A stretch of 64,000 nt of DNA from Candolleomyces eurysporus (GCA_027579435.1 JANBPK010000727.1:62001-126000); one strand, 5' to 3'. Shown: positions 30,903 through 43,216, counted from the stretch's first letter. Notes: a model not told the origin generated them from the letters alone. A program made the numbers and translations.

Positions 30903-33900
30903 ATGGAATCCACAGAAAGGCTGGTCAGGACCTGGATCGCAACGAGAAGAGACGAGGAAATCGCCCAGATTGCTGCAGGCACGTCACCCGAATTTTTTCA
31001 ACAGCAGTCTGTCTAACCAACAGCACTCCAGATATAACCGAAGGCCAGACTAGCCTGGTGAATGTGATCAGGGCTCTTGGAGAATATCTGGTTTCAGAGG
31101 AAAATGAGCTCCGCTCGAAGGGTGCGCCTACAGGCCGACTTTTCTCTGTACAAAATTTTGAGCGGGAGTGCGAGCAGGGGTCGAGCTGTTATCGCTCGTT
31201 TTGCAACGATTGCCGTCTGGATCTCTAAACAAAGCCTCTGGTGTGAATATATTTCTGTTCTACCAAGTGACTTGCTTGAACCGTATGAGCAGTGCGAACA
31301 TTGGCGAGCTTCTACTCCGATAAGCTGGGCGATTCAGACACCATTATTCCAGCTTTGCAAGGCCTCCAAAGTTTGGTGAAATTTCCAACATTCGGCGCAG
31401 CAGAGACTACCACTATTATCGAATCGTGAGTGCAATGTTTATAAACTTCGCAAGTCATTGATTTTATTTCAGACTATTCCGACATGTAAAGACCAAGGCT
31501 TTGACCCAAAATCATCGATTCAAGGTGTTCACCATTGTTGATACGCTCATGGCCAACCATCGTGAAGGTGAGTTGCATGCAGACGGAATCGCTTCCCTTT
31601 CAGAGATCAAACTAACCAAATGTATAGTGCTGAAGGCTATGGGTGTAAAGTTCTTGGATGGTTATGCCAAATTTTGTGACGGGGAGAAGGACCCTCGTAA
31701 CCTGGTGCTCATTTTCGCGATTGATCGAGTCATCCTAATCGAGTTTGACATCTCGGAAAGGGTTCAGGTAAGTGATTAGTTCACTACCAATACGATTTTT
31801 CTGATAGGATGCAAGACTCTCTATGATGTCATCTTCTGCTATTTCCCTATCACATTTCGGCCTCCTCCAAATAATCCTGGCGGAATTACGGCGGACGATC
31901 TGCGAGTATCGCTGAGGTAAGACACCTCGAGGAAAACCTGTCACTGTGCTGAGCATTCGATGTGACAGAGCTGTGGTGTCCGCTACGCCTCTTTTTGGCA
32001 CCCTCGCGATCCCTCACTACCTAGAAAACCTCGTTGCAGTTGGTCGGCCAGCAAAGGTAGTTTGAAAGTGACTGTCTGAGGATGGCATCGCTGATTGAAG
32101 CCCTTCAGAAAGACATCTTAGAAACGATAGCAGTGTGTCTGCCAGTATACGGTTCACAAGTTGCCCGATCATTCGCTAGGAAACTCTGGAACTCATTGAA
32201 GCTCGAGGTCCGTCGCTTCGTTCACACTGAGATTCAATCTGATATTCTGCTAGGTCTTCCAACCGGTTGATCCCATTACGGAGGAGTTGGCCGTGAAGGC
32301 CATTCAAGTCCTCATCAAAACAATTTACTCGTCAGAGAAAGAGGAATCCCAGACAGACGTCCAGGGTCTTGCAAAGGATGCATGTGAAGAATGCATTACA
32401 ATCCTCCGTGAACCAGAAAAGAGTCAAGCTCGACCAGCGGCGCGAATTCTCTGTTCGTTTATGACGACAACGGGTGTGTTTCCTTTGTTGACTCCGACTG
32501 GATTCATTCTGAACTGTGAAAAGCCTCTGTATCAAAGTACACTGTTTCACAAGCAGTTCCGCACTTGACAAAGCTCTTTATCAATCCAGATGAAGTAACA
32601 AGTCGACCGGCTACTCTCGTTCTTCTGGCACAGTTCATCGAAGCAGCTCGGGATTCCATGTCGAGTGATCTCACTGGTGACGTCCCCCTTCTACCCTACA
32701 AGGACGATGTTTTAGGAGCTCTGTCCGGAGGACTCAAGGCACACAATTTGCGTATTGCATCCCTAACCGGCTTGAAGGGAATGGTAACGACAGAACGACT
32801 ACTCACAGACCAAGAGTTGGGTTTCATCGTTCACAGTGTGAATGAAATAATCCAGGACCATCCGGACCAGTTCGACGACATCAGCGATGGTATTCTAGAG
32901 TTGCTTTCCACAATATCGGAGGTGTGTCCTCGACAAGTCGTGGAGCAAACCCTCCCTATCTTGTTTAGCTCCCTCCCCGATTCCGCACCCCCTAGAGAGG
33001 CCGCGTCTGAGAGAGCTCAGACATGGAAAACACTTTCGTATCTCCAAACTCTGTGCACTGAGCCAGAGCTTTTCGAAGTTTTAGTGATCCGGCTTACCAC
33101 AAAACTCGAATTTCTCTGCTCTCGATCAAGCTCAGAGGAGGCGGATCCGGAGCCTACTGCTGGATATGCCCATGCCATTCTCAAGACGCTTGCCAATACT
33201 CTGTCGACGAAGTTGACGAAGAATCACACTGACGTTGCGAAGTACCTTGATCGATTGGTTGTCCGGATTTTCAACATCTTTGTCTATGCTGCGTTCACTG
33301 CAGAGGGAGACAAACGACCGATGATACTTTCGGACCATCGGCTATTGGAAGCTGCGGCGCTCTGCACGACGTCGGTAGTCAGGTCTTTGCCTACAGCGTA
33401 AGGCACTCCCTTCCTCTTATTCGCTGCGACGAACCGAAAATCTCTAACATGCCATCCACTGACATAGACGGCAACAATCCTATCTTCAGGCTGTGATGTC
33501 TGCACTCACGAATGGAGTCGTTCAGCCGATTTCTGAAGGCTACTTCAAGATTCCACCCGAGGCAAGATTGGCTATTTTCGGTGTATGTTCCTTCTCTCGC
33601 TTTGCAAGGGTTGGTTTAATAACACTATCCCTAACGTCCATTATAGCCCGAGAGTCGACCAGTATATAAGGAACTGATAGTATTGTTCACCGCAGCAATC
33701 ACTCCCATGTACAAAGAAGTGCTTATGTTTCGTTCTGTCCATTCAAAACGGTAGCGCTGATGACGAATAATCTAGGTGAATTTGAATGTCCCCAATCTCG
33801 TCCAGTTCCTCGAGGGTACGCTGGGATGGATATTGAACGGTGCAGAGAACGACTTGCAAAGGAACTCTGCTGTGCATCTGGTCTCTGTCCTAGTAAACAG

Positions 33901-35232
33901 GAAGGCGGAAGGTAAGAATGTACCCTCAATCTCCCATTTACATGCCTCTCATTCAAAGCGTTTTGGTTTACAGAACTATCAGGATTCCTAGACGGTCTTG
34001 CCACCACGTATTGGTCGCAGGAGATTTTGAATACAGAGGTACCGTTGGAGCGACGTCGCTGGGCAATTACGTCGTGGACATGGGTTCGTCTATTCTCCTC
34101 CTAATGCATGTCTATCCACTCACCGCCCATCCAACCATCCACTTTGCAGATAATACAAGCCTTGCTCGTGCGAAGCCACCCTTCAGCTCTACCTTTCACA
34201 CAGAAGCTGCTCGACCTCTTCAGTGACACCTCCATCAACTGGGACGCAGCCAAAGGCGTCGGACTCATCCCCGGACACGATAGTATTCTGACGAAGCAGA
34301 ATCATGCTGTGGTCAAGATCTTGTATGCGCAGAAGTACGTTGCAGCCATACTTCCGCAGACGATTGCAGGGTCTGTGGATGGTTCAGGTGAGCTGGATTC
34401 TTATGTTCAAACGCTTCCCTGCTGCCTACGAAAATTCATTGACGACTTTCGCCAGAACCGACGAAACAAGTTGCATACCTCGTTGCGCTTTCTGGGATGA
34501 TCAAGTCTGCTCCGAAGGCTACCTATATGGCCGAGTTGCCTTCAGTACGTGCCCTTCCCAGATATCCGCTCTCTCTCAGCCACTCACTCGCTCGCTCTCA
34601 CTTCCTTCTTCACCAACGTAGCTCATCCCGCTGTTAATTCGAGGTCTCGACCTACCTGACCCCGACATCCGACGGAACGTTATCGAAACGCTACTCGCCG
34701 CGGCGGAAGGCGAGACACCCGAAAAGTCTCTCGTAGCGGAGCATGCGTCGACCTTGGTGAATGCGATGTTGAAGAATTGTTTAGTCGAGGAGATGCCTTC
34801 ATCTGTGCGTTTTTTTCTTTCCATTCTACGCGTACCAACACTTAGGTCTCCGTTTCACGTTTTGCGTATTGTTGTTTCGACAGAACGTGCGGATATCGGC
34901 ACTCCGGTACCTCGCCGTCCTACCTCGCATCGTCCGCTACGACGTCCTACACCCGTACAAAGCGCAAGTGATCAAAGACCTTGGTAAAACTTTGGACGAT
35001 CCGAAGAGGGCCGTTAGGAAGGAGGCTGTGGAAGCTAGGTGTGTGTTTGTCTTTTTTGTCTGCTCATTTCGATCGACTTGACTGACGACGACAACGATAT
35101 GATGACACTCGTTAGAACGAACTGGTAAGCCCCATTCCCTGAAAAGAAATCGCGTATATAGTAGGGTGGTATATACATACAAAGCACTAACATATATCCA
35201 TTCCTTTCCCCAGGTTCAAATACAATGGCTGA
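30903..35232 (+). CDS. MMS19: MMS19/Met18 cytosolic iron-sulfur assembly adaptor
   Basis: HEAT-repeat scaffold of the CIA targeting complex (with CIAO1 and CIAO2B), which delivers Fe-S clusters to DNA polymerases, XPD and other helicases. It starts at 30903 (MESTERLVRTWIATRRDEEI). Family blocks across many exons include TSLVNVIRALGEYLVSEENE, GAAETTTIIES, FKVFTIVDTLMANHRE, GYAKFCDGEKDPRNLVLIFA, ACLPVYGSQVARSFARKLWN, GLAKDACEECITILREPEKS, and C-terminal HEAT repeats LLIRGLDLPDPDIRRNVIET and ISALRYLAVLPRIVRYDVLH. The last exon is KYNG with the stop at 35230-35232. I count well over ten introns and did not resolve all of them. Each exon inspected stays in frame. Confidence 0.9.
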
Positions 35233-35574
35233 AGTAGCACTGGTGATCGAGGGTGGTGGATAATGGACTGGGGACAGACAGATGGACAGGGTATACTTTC
35301 TAAGAAGTGGGCTACAGCGAGTCATGTAAATCCTCCTTTCCTCTCTATGAAATGAAAAGGGATGGTAGGGTAAAAATACTACATCATCGATCTGGAAGTG
35401 GGAGAAAAAAATAGATAAAGGTATGGGTGTGGTTGTTGGCAGTAGGGTCCGTAATGGTAAATGTTGGATAGCAGATACAGTAGTAGTAGTACTAGATAGG
35501 TAAGAATGAACACGGATAACACACGATAGCACAGTGGGTGATGGATAAAAAAAAGAGAGAACAGAACAGAACAT
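35233..35574. other. Convergent 3' flank of MMS19 and gene A
   Basis: 342 bases between two convergent stops. It contains AT-rich, repeat-poor sequence with several ATAGATA/TAGTAGTAG short runs, as expected for back-to-back 3' UTRs. No further gene was seen. Confidence 0.5.
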
Positions 35575-37125
35575 TCATCGCGCCATAATCGCCTGAGTCT
35601 TCAAAGCCGCATCAGCAAGCGCAAGCTCAAACGCTTTAAGCTGCTCCTGAACAAGCTTCCGTCCGTCCACCCTCCTCCCCGATAACCTCGTCGGCGTCGC
35701 CGGAGTCGTTGGCGTATCCAAGCCCTCCACGTCCGCAAGCCCCGCTTCCCATCTCTCGATCCTCGCCCGGCTCCTCTCCGCACTCTCCCACTCCGTCTTC
35801 CAATTGCCCAACTTGTTCTTCAGCGATCGGATTTTCCGCCCGGCATCGGCTGTCGCCACCCCATTCACCTGCGCGTGCTCCGATATCGACGTCAGCGAAG
35901 ACACAGTGCTCGAGGTGAATGACCGGATATGGGTGAGTTGGGGTATGAGCTTGGCGGGTGTGGGTGCACCAGTTAGCGGGGGCGGTGGGGGGAGCGAAAA
36001 CGCAGCTCTCATAGGGGAAGTCGCAGGTGACACCTCGTAAGCGTCGCCCAGATGGTTTTTGTCCGGGTCGAGCTCCCAGTCGTGCTGCGATGAAAAGTGA
36101 CTTGAGAGACGGCGAGGAGCGGTTGGTGTGGTGGGCTCTTCTTCTACCAAGGTGTGAAGTGATCGTGAGTTCGCTGTGCTGCTGGTGTTGTTGTTCGCAT
36201 TCGAGGAGGAAGAGGTAGGCTGGTCTGTTTCTGTCAACTCGTCCACGCCCTCCAGTTCGTCAAGTTGCCCGAGGACGTCGCTGCCACCCACTTCCCCTCC
36301 GATCTTCCGAAACTCTCGTTCGTATTCCAAAAGGTCGCGGACCTGGGTCTCCCGCTCCCGGACAGATTCGTTCATGCGACGTATAACGTCAGACGCGAGA
36401 CGTTCGAGTTTGGGTTGCTGTGACGACGACGACGATTTGCCGGACTCGGCGGCGTCGAGTGTCCGCAAGTGTGTGATGAATTTCTCTGTGAATTCGAGGT
36501 TTTCTGAAAGGACGTCCATTGCGTCCTTTTCGGGTGTCCGCTGACGCGGTCGTGTGGGGGAGACAGAGGGACTGTCGAATGTGGGGTCGAGATCACCTCC
36601 GCCGAACGACTCGTCGGAGGTAAGGTTCGCTCCTGGTGCTGCTTCGTCTTCCGCAAAAGAGTCATGGCCGTTGAGTTCGTCTGCAAACGAAGGACGGGTA
36701 TCCGAGGATGAGGCCAGCAGCTGAGCATTGAGTTCGGTTTCATCAGAGATGAGATGTCTTTCTTCTCGTTCGTCTGATTCTCCGACTACGCCTTGGTCGT
36801 CGATACCCTCCGCACCCTCATCGAACTCGATCCCAAATTCCTCGGCTAGAAGCTTTGAGCCCGCGCTGGGCTCTGGCATGAGAGCTACGGCGAGCTCGTG
36901 TGCCAGGGAGTGATGCCTTCCGTTGGCACCAGCGCCGTCGAGTTCGCCATTGGCTTGGGGGGATGAACCGCGCAGGGATGCTGAAGATCGGCGGCCACTG
37001 ATAGACTGGCGGGAAGGAGGCTTGAGAGAGGAGCTGCCTGACAGATAATGGGAGTCGGCGTAGTGGGGCATTTTGGGGGAGGAGCAATAGGGGCAATGGC
37101 TGGAGTCAAGTCGCGGCGCTCTCAA
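35575..37125 (-). CDS. Gene A: unknown Ser-rich protein with C-terminal coiled coil
   Basis: A single open frame of 516 codons. The ATG at 37125 gives MRAPRLDSSHCPYCSSPK. An internal ATG 18 codons on (MPHYADSHYLSGSSS) is a credible alternative start. The body is rich in Ser, Glu, Asp and Pro, with predicted helical parts NLEFTEKFITHLRTLD and ERETQVRDLLEYEREFRKI. The C-terminal coiled-coil stretch is GRKIRSLKNKLGNWKTEWES followed by QEQLKAFELALADAALKTQ. No family was recognised. Its 5' end and promoter are duplicated at 48098-48700, next to PRP40, which implies the two genes were once a divergent pair. Confidence 0.75.
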   Translation of the reverse strand: MRAPRLDSSHCPYCSSPKMPHYADSHYLSGSSSLKPPSRQSISGRRSSASLRGSSPQANGELDGAGANGRHHSLAHELAVALMPEPSAGSKLLAEEFGIEFDEGAEGIDDQGVVGESDEREERHLISDETELNAQLLASSSDTRPSFADELNGHDSFAEDEAAPGANLTSDESFGGGDLDPTFDSPSVSPTRPRQRTPEKDAMDVLSENLEFTEKFITHLRTLDAAESGKSSSSSQQPKLERLASDVIRRMNESVRERETQVRDLLEYEREFRKIGGEVGGSDVLGQLDELEGVDELTETDQPTSSSSNANNNTSSTANSRSLHTLVEEEPTTPTAPRRLSSHFSSQHDWELDPDKNHLGDAYEVSPATSPMRAAFSLPPPPPLTGAPTPAKLIPQLTHIRSFTSSTVSSLTSISEHAQVNGVATADAGRKIRSLKNKLGNWKTEWESAERSRARIERWEAGLADVEGLDTPTTPATPTRLSGRRVDGRKLVQEQLKAFELALADAALKTQAIMAR

Positions 37126-37411
37126 GGAGCCACCAAACGCGCTTCCGCTTTTTGCAGGTGACTGATTATGTCAGCTTGTCAACGGGGACAAGTAACTCGG
37201 AGGGAACGACAGAAAATCAATGCAGATAAAGTACAGAAGAACGGTGGCTGAATAAAAATGAGAACAAGCACACGGATATGTGGTTCTCTCCTTGGCTAGT
37301 GCGGAATTGAGGCTAGAGAAAGGCCTCGGCGATCAAAGTTAACAGCCTTTGAGCCAAACAAGGCCAACGTCGACTTTGAACCCCATTCGTTTGTTGACTC
37401 CTTCATTGGGC
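37126..37411. promoter_or_regulatory. Gene A upstream (promoter) region, original copy
   Basis: Contains AGTAACTCGGAGGG, CAGATAAAGTACAG, ACAGCCTTTGAGCCAAACAA and a right end CTCCTTCATTGGGCAA. The same ordered blocks recur at 48472-48700, just upstream of PRP40. The right end recurs at 47452-47471 and a central part at 42703-42782. It runs out at 37411 into repeat R1. Function as a shared divergent promoter is inferred from position. Confidence 0.6.
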
Positions 37412-37962
37412 AATTAGTGTTCTTTCGATGTCTATGGATGAGATGACAAAATTAAACAATAGATAATGGCAAAGATGGGTACTCAATACAATATCCATCT
37501 GTTCTGGGAGATCCTGAGGCCTATAAGGACTCGGGTACTTGCGCCCTGGGCTCCGACACAAAACCAAACCAGGTGACTTGTAAGTCATGTGCCCAAGAAA
37601 CCATCATGAGGCTCAGTGTTCAATCCTAACTGATGGCATTATTTTTTATGATATTTTAACAATATTAGAGTACATCAGTAAACCTATACTTTGCTTCCTC
37701 CCTTATGCAAGCACTCCCACATGCAAAATTTATGTGCAGAAAAGTTCAGAAGTCAGAAGCTGGCCAGCTATGGCCAATTTGGGCAAAAAGCTCTGCCAAA
37801 TTTGGCAAGGGGCTAGCCCAAAAAAGATCAAAACCTTTGAAGCAAAATGCCGGTTTCCTGATCTAATGATAGACCTCAAAATTGCTGCACATGTGACAGC
37901 CTCAATCAACAAGTCCTTGTCCTTTCTGAATGTTGCAAAAACCATTGACTTATTGTGTTCAC
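37412..37962. repeat. Repeat R1, second copy, interrupted by a 399-base element
   Basis: The halves 37412-37514 and 37914-37962 match 21607-21709 and 21707-21755. The shared right end is GTGTTCACT. The interruption falls at GGGAGATCC/TCCTTGTCC. Confidence 0.82.
37515..37913 (+). mobile_element. Non-autonomous element M1, old copy with defined ends
   Basis: Begins TGAGGCCTATAAGGACTCGG and ends GCCTCAATCAACAAG. TCC is present on both sides (37512-37514 and 37914-37916) but only once in the uninterrupted R1 at 21707-21709, so the ends and a 3-base target duplication are fixed by comparison. Its left 170 bases match the 308-base copies in this island at about 80-85 percent; the right part is longer. 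There is no coding capacity. Confidence 0.78.
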
Positions 37963-38821
37963 TAGATTGATTATGATCTTCTCCAGCTGCTTCTGAGTCT
38001 TGAACATCAGCCTGAGGTTCCCTGTGTCCAATAAAACATGGTGTGCAGCACTCATCCAGGCTTTAACGCAAGGGCAGCTGCATGCTCTCATCATGATGTT
38101 CAAGCATACCAAGATAATATTGGCGTGCAATCTCAGGATGCCTCAGGAAGATGACATAGCTTCCTATAGCTCAGCTATGAAACAATCATAACAGGATGGA
38201 TGCTTGAACTTGTTATACATAGGATTACCTATGTACACAAAATGTGAAATGCAGACAAGGGCAGTATGCAAAAAGGAAAATGTCTTGTTGCCACTAATGG
38301 AGTTCCGATGGGCAGATACTTATCATCTCAATTGATGTTCTTCTTGAGTTGAACTTCATTGCCTCCAACTATGCAAGTAATAATGCCACTGCCGTTTTAA
38401 GATTTTGAACCATTCTCAACCCTGAATTTGACATCCCATCCTTGAAACATAAGAGTCAACACCAGCAATTGAGGATACACCCTGGTGTAGTGCCTAACCA
38501 ACAGTGGGTAGCAGATCTTTGCTGCCAATTTTATTGTCAACTCACAAATTTTATTATGCTGAGGACAATACATTGGTGTTGACATCTTGTTTTGTTGATT
38601 TCTGTGGGAGAGCCAGATTGCAATATTGGCATTGATAACAACAAGCTAGGGGCTCAGAGTGTCTGTGGAAGGGGAGCAAGTGTGGGATGAGAAAGGGGGA
38701 AGGCAAGCTCTGTTCTGCAACATTCCATTTTCCACTGCGAAGGAGACCATGGAGCCCTGCTCACCAAGGGAATGCGCAGCTAATTCTAAGGCAGATGCAC
38801 CCTTTGGCAGTGTCCAACACG

Positions 38822-39190
38822 GGTTACCAGCAGGTAAATTTACCCTTGCCTGTACCTGTACCCCACTTACCCATACCTGCCAGGGCAGGTACAGGTAAGT
38901 GCAGGTAAATTCACGGATTTTCAAAAATATTGGTATTTTATAGGTTTAATGTGTTTATAAACTATTTAGACTACTGAAATACATGTGAGAGTGTAGGGAT
39001 GGGTTCTGTAAATAATCTAAATAATATTTATAGAATTTTGCTCATTTTTGTTAAAATGAATGGCTGTCCTTTACTTTCTTTTTTTNGGATTTACCTGTCT
39101 GGAGCCTGTGGGTACAGCACACGTAGCCATTTTTGGGTCCATACCTGTACCTGTGGCTACCTGTACCTGCATACCCAGTGGGTAAGTGCT
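38822..39190. repeat. CAGGTA/TACCTG-rich palindromic repeat
   Basis: Two clusters (38822-38912 and 39090-39190) of the hexamers TACCTG and CAGGTA in both orientations. A perfect 6-base stem ACCTGC/GCAGGT with a 4-base loop lies at 38875-38890. Longer imperfect pairing joins TAAATTTACC with GGTAAATTCA. An ambiguous base occurs at 39086. Confidence 0.6.
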
Positions 39191-39876
39191 ACCCATGAGG
39201 ATCAATACCCTTTGGATCCAACACAATACACTTGTATTCAGTGTTCTCCAAGAGAGACTAGAAAAAGAGGTGTGCCATAGGAAACTATCTGAAAAGAACA
39301 AAGCTAGAGTATTGAGGGTTGATCAAGAGCAAGTGATGTTGAGAACTGTGTTGTCAAACAAAGACTTTGCATGTCCATTCGCTAGAGTTCAATGGTCAGG
39401 CTATAATTGAAAGGAGGGAATGTATGACACACAATCGACAAGATTGGAAGGACTATTGAAAGAAAATCCATTGGGAACGATGTAGAGATTTTTCATGCAG
39501 ATCACCTATTCAGCCATCCACATTAACAACCAAGATTCATGTCAAGAGTAAAAAATGCACTTACTGTGTCAAATTCCATATCTGGAATGTTACAAATTTC
39601 ATTGAAATTAAGCACACAAGTTTGCTTCAACTCAAATACTTGGTTTGTAAGAAAGCACTGCTTGTTCAGCTCTACCATTTTGATGGTGAAATAGAGCTGT
39701 GGTTGGTGATGTCTAGGTCAAAGTCGAACTGGCTTTATGCAATTATCATTTTGAGGTTGTGTTGCACCCAGAGCACTGTGACAGGGGCTATCCAATGACA
39801 AAGCCAATTGACTGATAATGAAGGATTATCAGCATCAGCTCACTGATTTGGCCCTGTTCACCAAGATAATCGTGTT

Positions 39877-40277
39877 GAGTCAGACCTGGTCCCAGAGTGG
39901 CCTCAGCCTCCTGGACTTTTTCAAGTAAATCCACAGGAAGATTCCCTCTTTACTCAACCTTCTTACCCAAGATCAAGCTAGCATTAGAACATCATTTTTG
40001 CAAAGGATAATCTTGTTGAGTCATCCTGAAACAGTGAAAGGCAGCAGAAAAGTGGAATCTCAATGAGATCTGATCTGTAAGCTGGTACTTGTGGCTCATC
40101 TTGGATCGTCAGACTTTGCTCCTGTTGGCTCAGAGTCAGACCTGGTTGTGGGCTGGCCTTGACCTCCCTGGGCCTTTTCAAGTAAATTTACAAGAAAATT
40201 CCCTCTTTACTCAACCTTCCTATTCAAGATCAAGCCAGCATTATAGAAAACCATTTTTGCAAAGGATAATCTAGTTG
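39877..40277. repeat. Direct repeat pair, about 145 bases each
   Basis: Copies at 39877-40018 and 40133-40277 share GAGTCAGACCTGGT, TTTTCAAGTAAAT, ATTCCCTCTTTACTCAACCT and TTTTTGCAAAGGATAATCT in the same order, at roughly 85 percent identity. They are separated by 114 bases. Possibly LTR-derived, but no primer-binding site or coding region was seen. Confidence 0.7.
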
Positions 40278-40449
40278 CAGGAAATCAAAGGAAGACTATT
40301 ATAACTGAGGGGTTGTTGGCTCATAAGCTAAATTTCAAGCAGGAAGGTCTGGAATTATTAACCTCATCCCTAATTATAAGACCCTTGAAAGATGGTCCTC
40401 AATTGGTTTGCTTCTGTTTACATCTTGGTGGTTGCCTTTTCTTGGACCA

Positions 40450-40584
40450 GTTCCAAGGCCTATAAGCCTTGGGTACTTGTGCCCTGCAGGTTCCAGTGCC
40501 AAGACTTTGATACTGTCACAACCCTGTGATAGTGTGAGTTTATATCCTTTTACAGTTTCCATCACCAACAATAGGCCTCGGAAC
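40450..40584. mobile_element. Short inverted-repeat element related to M1 (135 bases)
   Basis: Begins GTTCCAAGGCCTAT and ends ATAGGCCTCGGAAC, a 14-base terminal inverted repeat with one mismatch. The left 40 bases (AAGCCTTGGGTACTTGTGCC) resemble M1. The interior is unrelated and has no coding capacity. Confidence 0.65.
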
Positions 40585-41603
40585 CTGCCACACGCAGTGA
40601 CAGCCCACTACCCACAACTCCTTTGCCTGTTCTACACTCCAACACACTGTTTATTGTTCCCACTTTTCCCTCGGTGTTCTACTGTGACATATACAAATGG
40701 CCTACTATACATTGCCATGCAGACCAAATTTGCCCCAAGTTTCATGTTCCATTGCAAGTATTACTAAAAAGGTAAGCTGCACACCAATTAATATTTAGGG
40801 ATTCCAATGTATGCCAATAGATTACATATACTAAAAAAAGCATAATTACCTTGAGTCAGCCTTTCAGTGCTTCTGTGTGATGTCCAAAAGGCAACATTGC
40901 AATGGCCAAATAGGAGGTTACACTCAATGTCTACCATTTGATTTAGCTTCAATTGTGCCAGAATCAAAATTGTCAAATGGCATGCAGCAAAGCAGCTCCA
41001 GACTGTGAAGGTATTGTATAGGACAGATCAACTCATCCCTCACCTTGTCCCCAAGGGTGGATCCGCAACTCCAGAAAGTTAAATCAAAGCCATGATCATT
41101 CCAAGATTGTCCATTAAATACAACTCACCACCTCTGCGCGCTCTACCACCCTTTTTGCAGCACCCTCTACAACATGGCCTGCCTTTGCACAGGTATCACA
41201 TCCACCACTTTTCCTTATGGTGTTTGTTTGGCCCTCACCACACATGGCGTCAAGTTCAGCTTGGACCATTTCTAGCACCCATTTTGTTGCCTCTGGTAAG
41301 GAGCGCTCTCCCTCAACCACTTTGATTCCAAAGATAGATCAAGGCGAACCTCTGGAGAAGGCATGTGGTGAATCCCATGCATGGCAATTCCCTTGAGAAA
41401 TTTTACATTGTATGTTACCTTCAGCTTTTTCTGAGGCCCGGATAACCTATATTCGGAATAGGAAGCACACCTCTACAAGCTTGCTGTTGTTCCAGAGGGC
41501 TTCTCACACAATGAAGCCTTCATTGTGCGTATACCCCAGCCCATAGTGGACCTACTGAAGTACTGATGCTTAGCTCTAGTGAACCCCCACATGATGATCA
41601 CAA

Positions 41604-41910
41604 CTTGTTGGTTGAGGCCATTGCAATGCATGGCAATTCTGAGGCCTATTCTTACTCTAATATTATTTCAATTACAAAAATTCAAGAATCTCAGAGTAGC
41701 CTGAGGAGCAACACTTATGCTCAAGTAAGTTTCAATTCTGGAGTGTTACTAGTAAAATATCACAAAAAAGAATGGCATTAGCTAGGATTGAACATGGAGC
41801 CTCATGATGGATTTTTTGGGCACATGACTTATAAGTCACCTGGTTTGGTTTTGTGAAAAGCTTGGCAAAAAACCCCCAGGGTACAAGTACCCGAGTCCTT
41901 ATAGGCCTCA
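41604..41910 (-). mobile_element. Element M1, 307-base copy
   Basis: Reverse orientation. An inner inverted repeat TTCTGAGGCCTAT / ATAGGCCTCAGAA spans 41638-41913 (13 bases, perfect). It is nearly identical to the copies at 43217 and 45065, and contains GTTCAATCC, a B-box-like motif, on the minus strand. Confidence 0.8.
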
Positions 41911-42702
41911 GAACATTCTCAATAAGAAAGGACTCTTTGCAACTTACCTCCTCCAAACCAACTCTCAAGTTAATGAAAAAGATTCTTGAGCAGAAGAATG
42001 GGAAGTAGGAAAAGATGTCTATCTCCCAAAGGGACAAATATTGCCAGAACCTCCTAGACCCAGTAAGCTTCCCAATTCCCTTTTAGGCTGACTCGGATCG
42101 CTGATGCCACTTCCAAGATTGTTTTTGCAACCATGAAATATGAATGTGTTGTATTGTATCCTAAGTACTGGTTCTTTGGCGGGAAGGGTGAATTAACTGT
42201 GTGGTCTTCTGATTCAGTCCCCACCATTTATACACCAGGTGAGGAAGGGGACCTGTGCAACCACTTTACTCACCAGACTTGCTTTCCTCATTTTTGCTCC
42301 CACTACACCCAAACCCTGCAGACACCCTCAATTCATGGCTCATTGTTATCAATGTGCTTATGGTGTTTCAGTGCTTTAAAAGAGACATTTTTCAAAGTGG
42401 AACCAATGGGCAAACACCATGTCAAGATTACAAGGACCTCCTAGAGTTGACCCTGAATGTAGGGGATCACTTATACTATCCGCCTCTAATCAACAGGCTT
42501 CTTGCAACTAGTCCTAAGTATTGAATAGTGGTCCCATATGAGGACTTAGAGGATGTGTTGCTGGCTGACAGTGAAAATAAAGTTAAAAACCCTTTGCTCG
42601 AAGCTGAAGTCTCGCCACTGGTTGATGTTGAAGTATATAAAAGCCACTAAGTATTTCTTCTCTCTTGTATCTCCCTTGTACATTTCTATCATATATTAGG
42701 AA

Positions 42703-42782
42703 CTGAGACTAGAGAAAGGCCTCAGCAATAAAGTTAACAGCCTTTGAGCCAAACAAGGCCAACATCGACTTGAACCCCATGG
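42703..42782 (+). repeat. Stray fragment of the gene A/PRP40 promoter
   Basis: Eighty bases with CTAGAGAAAGGCCTC and ACAGCCTTTGAGCCAAACAA, then CCAACATCGACTTGAACCCC. They match 37310-37386 at about 93 percent. A TATATAAAAG box lies about 65 bases to the left (near 42636). Confidence 0.8.
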
Positions 42783-43067
42783 CTCACTAAAGATGTCTGT
42801 GTCTCAAAATATAAATAAAATAAAATAAAATAATTGAGGGGAAAGAAAAAAAATAAGAGAAGAAAGAGAGTTGTAGCCTACCTTGATAGCAACTCACAGT
42901 CCAAAGAGCAAGCTGGTTGTGCCTGCTGTTAAAGTAAGGTAGGGCTGATGTCCAGCCCACTAATGTCACATGCATGGCTGAAATTCAATATTGGCTTAAT
43001 GGCACTTGCAATCCCTAATATCCTGACCTTGAAGAGCATTCATATCAAAGCCTTGGATAATATGCAC

Positions 43068-43215
43068 AACTTGTTGCGGCCATAATTTTGAGATTTTGTG
43101 TTCAAAGCAACCTACCAAGGTTTTTGTCATACGGTGCATGGACACACCATCAGCACAGTCATTTTTCATTTATGGGACTCAACAGGAGGAATAAAAAATA
43201 TGGCCGCAACAAGTT
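43068..43215. mobile_element. 148-base element with perfect 16-base inverted ends
   Basis: AACTTGTTGCGGCCAT at the left and ATGGCCGCAACAAGTT at the right are exact reverse complements. The interior is AT-rich and non-coding. The right end touches the M1 copy at 43217. Confidence 0.75.
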
Positions 43216-43216
43216 C

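Noticed and set aside
36027..37125. Several plus-strand frames opposite gene A
   Set aside because: They read the complement of Ser-rich coding sequence and end arbitrarily; gene A has the longer, biased frame.
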